Below, one piece after another: positions 1-5,183 of a stretch of DNA of 5,183 nucleotides. The stretch's first letter is position 1. Each line of letters begins with the position of its first letter. The notes beneath the pieces are model-generated. The model made no database searches and was not told the origin of the DNA. It saw only the letters and a list, made by a program, of their open reading frames with translations. Origin of the DNA: Planctomycetaceae bacterium UBA4732 (GTDB taxonomy: Bacteria > Planctomycetota > Planctomycetia > Gemmatales > Gemmataceae); the NCBI GenBank assembly GCA_002404095.1, contig DHJA01000167.1, positions 12,173-17,355 on the forward strand. Reading direction: 5' to 3'. The position numbers were made by a program, and so were the translations under genes.

Positions 1-8
1 TCGCGGCT
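1..8. repeat. Possible outer-arm fragment of the same palindromic repeat
   Basis: The first eight bases, TCGCGGCT, are the reverse complement of AGCCGCGA at 5139-5146, which is the sequence running into the left arm of the terminal palindrome. If another copy of the repeat ended here, these bases would be the continuation of its right arm. The match is short, and its position exactly at the window edge is the main argument for it. The rest of the leader up to 57 holds only the SD of the first gene and a pair of TAAACGA heptamers. Confidence 0.3.
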
Positions 9-57
9 AAACGAGCGCGTAAACGACCGCGGCACTGATCTTTTAAGGAAACTCCCC

Positions 58-345
58 ATGCCGTTCGACTGGCTCAACAACTTCCAGCGCACAATGGAAA
101 AGGCGGACGACTACGCCGACAAGACGCTCGCCGCATACCGTCTCGGCATCAAAGCGGGCGGCTCGATCCGCGGCGTCAGCGTCTCCGTCGCCGAAAACTG
201 TTGTGCCGACGCCAAAATGTTGCCGGAAGGGACCGTGTATCTCCCCGACGCCGCGCCGCGGTTGCCGTTGCCGACTTGCTCCCAGGGCCGCAGGTGCCCG
301 TGCGTCTACCGGCCCGTGATGACTTACGAGGAGGGCGCCGAATGA
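58..345 (+). CDS. Small cysteine-containing conserved hypothetical protein (95 aa)
   Basis: Function unknown. The ATG at 58 follows AAGGAA at 45-50 with good spacing, which supports this start. The N-terminal half (about residues 1-35) is polar and probably helical. The C-terminal half carries cysteines at 48, 49, 74, 80 and 82, in the pattern CC, then a proline-rich APRLPLP stretch (66-72), then C-x5-C-x-C followed by VYRPV. From memory, short bacterial proteins of unknown function share this layout (a CC pair, a LPLP segment, then a C..C-x-C-x-Y ending); this was not checked by search. The cysteines could bind a metal such as zinc, which is inference. No signal peptide or membrane segment is visible, so it is probably cytoplasmic. 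The stop codon overlaps the start of the next gene (ATGA at 342-345), suggesting translational coupling with the epimerase. An overlapping reading frame on the opposite strand (43-351) looks like a shadow. Confidence 0.8.
   Translation: MPFDWLNNFQRTMEKADDYADKTLAAYRLGIKAGGSIRGVSVSVAENCCADAKMLPEGTVYLPDAAPRLPLPTCSQGRRCPCVYRPVMTYEEGAE
328..335 (+). promoter_or_regulatory. Shine-Dalgarno site of the SDR gene, inside the upstream gene
   Basis: GAGGAGGG lies six bases before the ATG at 342. It decides the start of the epimerase: the open frame continues upstream to 201, but only the ATG at 342 has a strong SD, and it places the Rossmann glycine motif right at the N-terminus, as is usual for this family. 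The site lies within the last codons of the 95-residue gene, which fits coupled translation. Confidence 0.75.
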
Positions 346-1409
346 AAGCACTTGTCACCGGCGCCACGGGTTTCATCGGCGGCGCGCTGGTTGCCGCTCT
401 GTCCGAACAGGGTTGCGAAGTCCGCGTACTTGTACGGCCGGCTAGCCGCAACAAGCTCGCGCGGCCGGATCGGTATTATGTCATCGAAGCGGACCTGGAC
501 GCGGACGCCGGGCGGCTCCGCGAGGCGGTCGCCGGCTGCGATGTGGTCTATCACGCCGCCGCCATCCGCAACCGCTGGGGCACAGCGCCGGAAGAGTATC
601 GCCGGGCCAACGTGGAAGGGACGCGCCGCCTACTCGACGCCTCGGTCGGCCAAGCGCGGCGCTTCGTCTACATCAGCTCGGTCGGCGTCCTCGGCTGGCC
701 CGGCGTGCAGGGCATCGACGAATCCTTTCCCACTAATAAGCACTCCGGTAAGGGCGATTATCACAGCTCCAAGGCGGAGGCGGAATGTGCAGTACGGGAG
801 CGCGGCGACGAGATCGAAGCGGTCGTGGCGCGGCCGACGATCACTTATGGGCCGGATGACGCCGACGGCATGGTGACGCGCCTCATCGACATGATCGCGC
901 GCGGCCGCTTCGTGCGCGTCGGCCGGGGCGAGAACCACGTCCATTTGACCTACATTGACGATATGGTTCGTGGCCTAATTCTGACGGGAACCCATCCGGC
1001 CGCCGCAGGGCAAACGTTCATCCTGGCGGGGCCGGAGTCCATCGCCGTCCGCGATCTGGTCGCCCTTATCGAAAAGTCTCTCGGCCTGGCACCGCGAACG
1101 CTGTACGTCCCCGAAGCCGTGGCTCGGCCGCTGGCCTGGGGCGTCGAATGCCTCTACCGGCTGGCGTCCACAATGACGCCGCCAGGCCGTTTCGGCTGTC
1201 CGCCCGTAACGCAAGATAAAATCGATACCCTTTGTATTCATCGCGGTTTTTCATCGGCCAAAGCGGCTAATCTGCTCGACTACGTTCCGCGAGTCGATTA
1301 CGCCGAAGGACTGGCGCACACCTTCGCCTGGATGACGGAGGAAGGCCTATTGCGACCGGCGCCGCTCCGCCCGACGCCGATTCCCCTCCTCCCCCGCCTC
1401 CGCGATTGA
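342..1409 (+). CDS. NAD(P)-dependent epimerase/dehydratase, extended SDR superfamily (355 aa)
   Basis: This is a cytoplasmic Rossmann-fold oxidoreductase that probably acts on a nucleotide-sugar, sterol-like or related hydroxyl/keto substrate; the exact substrate cannot be read from the sequence. The N-terminus MKALVTGATGFIGG holds the cofactor motif G7-A-T-G10-F-I-G13. Further SDR hallmarks follow in order: acidic D51-L52 near the end of the third strand, HAAA at 71-74, Y-I-S-S at 110-113 (candidate catalytic serine), Y140-x3-K144 (catalytic Tyr and Lys) and RPTITYGPDD at 164-173. The C-terminal substrate domain includes HLTYIDDMVRG (201-211), common in 3-beta-HSD, dihydroflavonol-reductase and HpnA-like branches. 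The length is normal for the family. The tail (about 338-355) is rich in proline and arginine and looks dispensable. It is coupled to the gene upstream by a 4-base overlap and is followed after 10 bases by a membrane glycosyltransferase, which favours a role in glycan or glycolipid synthesis. The superfamily call is firm; the reaction is open. Confidence 0.93.
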   Translation: MKALVTGATGFIGGALVAALSEQGCEVRVLVRPASRNKLARPDRYYVIEADLDADAGRLREAVAGCDVVYHAAAIRNRWGTAPEEYRRANVEGTRRLLDASVGQARRFVYISSVGVLGWPGVQGIDESFPTNKHSGKGDYHSSKAEAECAVRERGDEIEAVVARPTITYGPDDADGMVTRLIDMIARGRFVRVGRGENHVHLTYIDDMVRGLILTGTHPAAAGQTFILAGPESIAVRDLVALIEKSLGLAPRTLYVPEAVARPLAWGVECLYRLASTMTPPGRFGCPPVTQDKIDTLCIHRGFSSAKAANLLDYVPRVDYAEGLAHTFAWMTEEGLLRPAPLRPTPIPLLPRLRD

Positions 1410-1419
1410 GAGAAAATCC

Positions 1420-3393
1420 ATGACAACCCTGACGCCTCCGATCCCGCGCCACGCCGCGGTCGCTACCGCCTCGGCCGTACGCGACCGCCGGCCCGCCTTG
1501 CTCGCCTGGGCCGCGCTCTTGCCGGTGCTGGTGGTGGGGCTGCCGCTGTTTTTGTGCATGCCGCTTACCTATGACACCGTCCAGTACGACCTCTGCGTCC
1601 GCAAGCTGCTCCGCGGCGGCGTCCTGTACCGCGACGCCTTCGACAACAATCTACCGGGCGTCATCTGGATGCAGGCGGCCATACGAGCGACGCTCGGCTG
1701 GTGGTCGGAGGCGCTCCGCCTCGCGGACTTCGGCTTGATGGCGCTGACGGTCCTGCTGTTGCTTCGGTGGCTGCCGGCGCGGGGAGTGGGCGCGCCTGCC
1801 CGCGTCGCCACGGCGGCGGTTTTCGCGGCTTTCTACCTGTTCTCCGCGGAACATATTCATTGTGAGCGCGACTGCTGGATGCTGCTGCCAGCGGTTGCGG
1901 CCCTTTCCTTGCGGCGCCGTCAACTCTTGCCCGCCGGCGGAGCGGCGCGATGCAAGACGCCCTTCTTTTGGGCCGTTCTGGAAGGACTGCTCTGGGGCGC
2001 CGCCGTCTGGATCAAGCCCTTCGTGCTTGTGCCCGCCGCCGCTTGCTGGTTAGTCGGCAATCTGTCGGTGAGGCGGGAACGCCGCGCGGCCTGGCTCGAC
2101 GCCGGCGGTCTGCTCGTGGGCGGTCTGCTCGCCGGCGGCCTGGGGCTGGCTTGGCTGGCGACCACCGGCGCCTGGGGCTGGTTCTGGGAATTCCTTCTCG
2201 TCTGGAACCGCGACTACGCCGCCTACGTCCACAACATATCCCGGCCGGTTGCGCTCCTGGCCATGATTCTGTACTACGCCCCTTGGACCTTCGTTCATCT
2301 GGCTGCCGTGCCCATCGCCCTGACGGCCATCGCCCGCGCGGTTCGTGACCGGCGCGCACCTGACCCAACAGCGGCGGCTCGATCCCTGTTGGGCGGCTTC
2401 TACCTTGGCTGGCTGGCGCAGGCGGCGATCATTCAGAACATCACCGATTACGGCATGGCCGCCAGCGTGTTTCCGGCCATCATCCTAGTCGCGGACGCTT
2501 TCCAGTCGGGATTCACGCCGTTCCTGCGCCGGGCGTTTCTTGTAGCATTGGCGTCGGTGGCGCTTTGCGTCGCGCCCGGTCTCCGGCCGGAGCGGCTGGC
2601 CCTGTGGGCGCGTTGCTGCCGTGAGGGGAGTACGCCGGAACTGCGGGATCGCCTGACGCTGCCTACGTGGAGAAACCCGACGGATTGGCAAGACCTCGCG
2701 CGCGTGGAAAAATTCCTCCGCGATCAGGGCGCGGCGGACGGCGAGGTGACTTGTCTGAGCGGTTTCACCTACCCGCTCTATCTGGATCTCGACCTGGAAC
2801 CGTCCAGCCGCTTCCACGGCGTCGAGGCGTCCATCCGCTGCTTCCCCTCCCATGTCGGCCAGGTCCGCGCGGAACTGGAAGCGAGCCGCACTCGATATGT
2901 GGTGAGCGATTTGGCCTACAACTGCTGCCTAACGGAACAAGAGGCCAGGGAGACCGATCCGAACGACCCCCTGGCCTTGCCGCCGATGTTCCTGGAGAAA
3001 TTCGAGGGCGCCTATCCGTGGGACGGGCGGATCGTTTTTCGCGCGGGCAAATACGTCGTCCATCGCGTGAACAGTCTGGCCGGCCTTTTCTGGCAGGACG
3101 ACGTGAAGGTCGCTGGCGACGAGAGGTATAGAGACCAATACGCGAAGTTCTTCGCGGGCCGACTGAGCGTGGCGGACGAGGAGGCGGCGCGGCGGAGCGT
3201 GGCGGCGATTGATGAACTCTACCGCCAGTCCGAGGCGGCGCACGATCTCGGCGCCCGACACCAGGCGCTCCTGAAAGCATTGACGATGTGTAATCAGGCG
3301 AACCTCAGCGGCAAGGGGCGCGAGGCCGAACTGTTCCGGCATTGGCTTGAGGAGAGGCTGGACGGGGCCGCCCTGGCCGCGAAGGGGCGATAA
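1420..3393 (+). CDS. Polytopic membrane glycosyltransferase-like protein, GT-C type, with long C-terminal soluble region (657 aa)
   Basis: Probably transfers a sugar from a polyprenyl-phosphate donor at the outer face of the cytoplasmic membrane; donor and acceptor are unknown. A first membrane helix (about 27-47, ending FLCMP) leads into a loop with YDTVQYD (51-57) and RGGVLYRDAFDNNLPG (65-80). This resembles the first periplasmic loop of PMT/ArnT-like enzymes, where an acidic residue is catalytic; D52 or D57 is the candidate. A second conserved acidic patch is CERDCW (148-153), followed by about ten more hydrophobic segments up to residue 387, with WIKPF at 197-201 and WNRDYAAY at 262-269 between them. 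Residues from about 390 are soluble, with TCLSGFTYPLYLDLDL (444-459), VSDL (495-498) and DPLALP (516-521). From about 560 to the end lies a charged, probably helical tail that the paralogue downstream lacks. The ATG is ten bases after the SDR stop, behind a weak GAGAG SD. The fold family is inferred by eye; a more distant GT-C relative is possible. Confidence 0.85.
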   Translation: MTTLTPPIPRHAAVATASAVRDRRPALLAWAALLPVLVVGLPLFLCMPLTYDTVQYDLCVRKLLRGGVLYRDAFDNNLPGVIWMQAAIRATLGWWSEALRLADFGLMALTVLLLLRWLPARGVGAPARVATAAVFAAFYLFSAEHIHCERDCWMLLPAVAALSLRRRQLLPAGGAARCKTPFFWAVLEGLLWGAAVWIKPFVLVPAAACWLVGNLSVRRERRAAWLDAGGLLVGGLLAGGLGLAWLATTGAWGWFWEFLLVWNRDYAAYVHNISRPVALLAMILYYAPWTFVHLAAVPIALTAIARAVRDRRAPDPTAAARSLLGGFYLGWLAQAAIIQNITDYGMAASVFPAIILVADAFQSGFTPFLRRAFLVALASVALCVAPGLRPERLALWARCCREGSTPELRDRLTLPTWRNPTDWQDLARVEKFLRDQGAADGEVTCLSGFTYPLYLDLDLEPSSRFHGVEASIRCFPSHVGQVRAELEASRTRYVVSDLAYNCCLTEQEARETDPNDPLALPPMFLEKFEGAYPWDGRIVFRAGKYVVHRVNSLAGLFWQDDVKVAGDERYRDQYAKFFAGRLSVADEEAARRSVAAIDELYRQSEAAHDLGARHQALLKALTMCNQANLSGKGREAELFRHWLEERLDGAALAAKGR

Positions 3394-3419
3394 GATTCTG
3401 TCTAGTAGAGATAGGCTTT

Positions 3420-3424
3420 GGAGG
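3420..3424 (+). promoter_or_regulatory. Shine-Dalgarno site supporting a GTG start at 3431
   Basis: GGAGG lies six bases before the GTG at 3431. The in-frame ATG at 3446 has no comparable site at good spacing. With the GTG start, the FLCMP and RDxFDNNLPG motifs fall at exactly the same residue numbers (44-48 and 71-80) as in the upstream paralogue, which also favours GTG. The 37 bases between the two genes show no terminator hairpin. Confidence 0.6.
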
Positions 3425-3430
3425 CGAACG

Positions 3431-5179
3431 GTGGTCGTCGCGTTAATGACTCGCATCGAACCCAAGGCCGCCGCCGGTCCCGCGGCCAAGGGCGCCCGCG
3501 CCTCGACTTTGCTCGGGCTGACGACATTAACTCTCCTTCTTATAGTCGGCGTGCCGATCTTCCTCTGTATGCCGGTGTGGTTCGACACCTACCACTACGA
3601 CATTTGCATTCGCACATGGCAGCGCGGCGGCGTCCTCTACCGCGACGTATTCGACAATAACCTCCCCGGAATCATCTGGCTCCAAGGCGCCGTTCGATTG
3701 CTGGTCGGATGGCGGACGGATGCGATCCGCATTGTCGATTTAATCTTCTTTTCCGTTGGGGTGCTGTTGCTACTGCGCTGGGTCGCGCGCGGCGCCCGAG
3801 TCTGGACGGCGGTCGCGCTCTACGCCTTCTATTTATTCACGCCTGAATCGTGCCCTTGCGAGCGCGATATGTGGATGCTGTTGCCCGCCCTGGCAGCGTT
3901 GACGCTGCGCCGACGGCAGGTGCGGCGCCTCGGGCAGGCGGCGCCGGCCGTTCTCTCCGTCGTCGGCTGGGCGGCCCTGGAGGGGCTATGCTGGGCGGCG
4001 GGCGTCTGGATCAAGCCGTTCGTGTTTGTACCGGCGTTCGCCTGCTGGTTCGCCGGCTTCGCGCTGCTCCGGAGCGCTCACAAGGGAACGGCCCGTCGAT
4101 TGGCAGCCGACGCGGCCGGCCTCCTCGCTGGCGGCGTCCTGGCCGGCGCGCTGGGGCTGATGTGGTTGTGGCAGTCGGGCAGTTGGCCGTACTTCTGGGC
4201 CATCCTTATCGGTTGGAACCGTGATTACGCCGCCTTCGCCAATCGTTTACGTCCGGCTTTGTGCTTCCAATTCCTGCTCCAGTATTTGCCGTGGAGCCTG
4301 GTCCCGATCGCGGCTGCGTACCTGGCCGGTAAGACGATCCTACGGGAACTCGTGGACGGTCCCACGGCCAAGGGCGGTTCCGACGCGCCATGGCCGTGCC
4401 GCGCCGTATTGGGCGCGTTCTTCCTGGGCTGGCTGTTTCAGGCCGTCTTCCTCCAACTGCCGCACGACTACACCCTGGTCCCGGCCCTGGTCTCCGGCGT
4501 CGTCGTTGTCGCCGCGTGCTGGCGTTGGCGGCCGCCGTCTTCTTCGGTCAAGTTCGCCGCCGGCATGGGCTTCGTGGCACTGATGGCCTTGCTCTGGGCC
4601 ATAAATTTTCGGCTCTACCGCGTTGCGTACTGGCCGGAATGCTGGCGCGAAGGAAGTACGCCCCGAATGCAGAGCCTCCTGGCCACGCAACGGGATTACG
4701 CCTATGCGCCCGATCCGGCCGCGTTGGCGCCCGTGGCCGATTATCTCCGCTGTCAGGGCGTCGGCGATGGCGAACTGACCTGCATGAGCGGCTGCACGCA
4801 TCCACTCTATCTCGATCTGAACGTGAGACCGTCCACACGGTTCCCGCAGGTGGAGATGACGACGCTCTTTTTTATCCACCATCGTGACGAGGTTCTGGCG
4901 GAGGTGAACGCCAGCCGGCAGCGCTTTATCGTCAGCGATCTCGTTTGGACCGGGTTGACGGCCGAAGAGGCCGAGGAAATCAATCCGGCCGATCCGTTGG
5001 CACTGCCGCGGAAGTTCCCGGATAAATACGCCCTGACCTATCCGTGGAACGAGCCGGTCGTGTTCCGCTCCGGGAGGTACGTCGTCCACCGCGCGACCGG
5101 GTATGCCTCGCGGTTCTGGCGAGAGAATGCTACCGACGAGCCGCGACCGTTAGGGAGCGGTGACGCCCCCGCTCCCTAA
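3431..5179 (+). CDS. Second GT-C-type membrane glycosyltransferase-like protein, paralogue of the preceding gene with a repeat-encoded C-terminus (582 aa)
   Basis: This is a tandem paralogue of the gene at 1420-3393, with the same inferred role in sugar transfer outside the cytoplasmic membrane. Residues 41-83 match the paralogue at 29 of 43 positions without a gap, including FLCMP, YD-x-C, RGGVLYRD and FDNNLPG. Later shared blocks are CERDxWMLLPA (143-153), VWIKPF (192-197), WNRDYAA (262-268), REGSTP (406-411), LTCMSG (449-454), PLYLDL (458-463), VSDL (501-504), DPLALP (521-526) and YPW..PVVFRSGRYVVHR (537-554). D52 and D57 in the first loop and E144/D146 in the second acidic patch are the candidate catalytic residues. 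Similarity ends at about F562-W563. The remaining 19 residues, including RPLGSGDAPAP, are unlike the paralogue's tail of about 95 residues, and the last eleven are encoded by an inverted repeat. The start is taken as GTG 3431 because of its SD; ATG 3446 (577 aa) is the alternative. The open frame also runs upstream to 3347, but that would overlap the preceding gene. Confidence 0.85.
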   Translation: MVVALMTRIEPKAAAGPAAKGARASTLLGLTTLTLLLIVGVPIFLCMPVWFDTYHYDICIRTWQRGGVLYRDVFDNNLPGIIWLQGAVRLLVGWRTDAIRIVDLIFFSVGVLLLLRWVARGARVWTAVALYAFYLFTPESCPCERDMWMLLPALAALTLRRRQVRRLGQAAPAVLSVVGWAALEGLCWAAGVWIKPFVFVPAFACWFAGFALLRSAHKGTARRLAADAAGLLAGGVLAGALGLMWLWQSGSWPYFWAILIGWNRDYAAFANRLRPALCFQFLLQYLPWSLVPIAAAYLAGKTILRELVDGPTAKGGSDAPWPCRAVLGAFFLGWLFQAVFLQLPHDYTLVPALVSGVVVVAACWRWRPPSSSVKFAAGMGFVALMALLWAINFRLYRVAYWPECWREGSTPRMQSLLATQRDYAYAPDPAALAPVADYLRCQGVGDGELTCMSGCTHPLYLDLNVRPSTRFPQVEMTTLFFIHHRDEVLAEVNASRQRFIVSDLVWTGLTAEEAEEINPADPLALPRKFPDKYALTYPWNEPVVFRSGRYVVHRATGYASRFWRENATDEPRPLGSGDAPAP

Positions 5180-5183
5180 CGGT
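5146..5183. repeat. Perfect 15-bp inverted repeat at the window edge, probably part of a dispersed palindromic element
   Basis: The left arm ACCGTTAGGGAGCGG (5146-5160) and the right arm CCGCTCCCTAACGGT (5169-5183) are exact reverse complements around an 8-base loop (5161-5168). The right arm contains the TAA stop (5177-5179) of the second glycosyltransferase-like gene. The window stops at the last paired base, so the palindrome may be longer. From memory, a palindrome with this GTTAGGGAGCGG core is widespread in Gemmata-like planctomycete genomes; this is unverified. In RNA it would form a strong hairpin and could act in transcription termination or 3'-end protection, but no T-tract can be seen because the sequence ends. 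Confidence 0.85.

Noticed and set aside
201..341. N-terminal extension of the SDR gene upstream of 342
   Set aside because: The extra 47 residues overlap the small upstream gene, look unlike SDR sequence, and would precede the cofactor-binding strand. The ATG at 342 has a strong SD.
1381..1401. Pyrimidine-rich tract at the end of the SDR gene
   Set aside because: It is explained by codons for the Pro/Leu/Arg-rich tail. No pairing partner or regulatory role could be supported.
3347..3430. Earlier in-frame ATG at 3347 for the second paralogue
   Set aside because: It would overlap the end of the first paralogue by 47 bases and add an arginine-rich leader with no match in the paralogue. The GTG at 3431 has a better SD and the same motif spacing.
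3394..3430. Possible terminator or promoter between the two paralogues
   Set aside because: The 37 bases show no inverted repeat with a T-tract and no convincing -35/-10 pair; only the SD for the next gene is visible.
2929..3588. Open frame on the - strand (219 codons) spanning the junction of the two paralogues, resembling the antisense frame of the second copy
   Set aside because: The resemblance between the two antisense frames follows from the sense-strand homology of the paralogues. It is not evidence of a conserved antisense gene.
4340..5089. Long open frame on the - strand (249 codons) within the second paralogue
   Set aside because: It lies antisense to a well-supported gene in GC-rich DNA, where such shadow frames are common. 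It resembles no known protein and has no independent gene signals.

Overview
The window is a compact, GC-rich stretch of bacterial DNA with four genes in a row on the + strand and almost no intergenic space. The best guess for the source is a planctomycete of the Gemmata/Gemmataceae kind. This rests on the style of the two large membrane proteins, on the high GC, and on a palindrome at the right end that resembles, from memory, a dispersed repeat of those genomes. No rRNA or other marker gene confirms it.

Layout. Bases 1-57 are a short leader holding a Shine-Dalgarno (SD) sequence. Bases 58-345 encode a 95-residue cysteine-containing protein of unknown function. Its stop codon overlaps the start of an NAD(P)-dependent epimerase/dehydratase of the extended SDR superfamily (342-1409). 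Ten bases later begins a 657-residue polytopic membrane protein that looks like a GT-C-fold, dolichyl-phosphate-mannose-mannosyltransferase-like glycosyltransferase (1420-3393). After a 37-base gap comes a shorter paralogue of it (3431-5179, 582 residues from a GTG start). The window ends inside a perfect 15-bp inverted repeat that supplies the last residues and the stop codon of the second paralogue.

How the genes may work together. The spacing (4-base overlap, 10 bases, 37 bases) suggests one transcription unit. A plausible but unproven reading is envelope glycan or glycolipid assembly: the SDR enzyme would modify a nucleotide-sugar or lipid-linked substrate, and the two tandem membrane enzymes would transfer sugars from a lipid carrier outside the cytoplasmic membrane. 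The role of the small cysteine protein is unknown.

The most noteworthy points are the tandem duplication with different C-terminal tails, the replacement of the second copy's tail by a palindromic repeat, and the sign that both ends of the window lie in copies of that same repeat. There is no stretch of more than 300 bases without a gene. No RNA gene, CRISPR array, transposase or defence system was seen.
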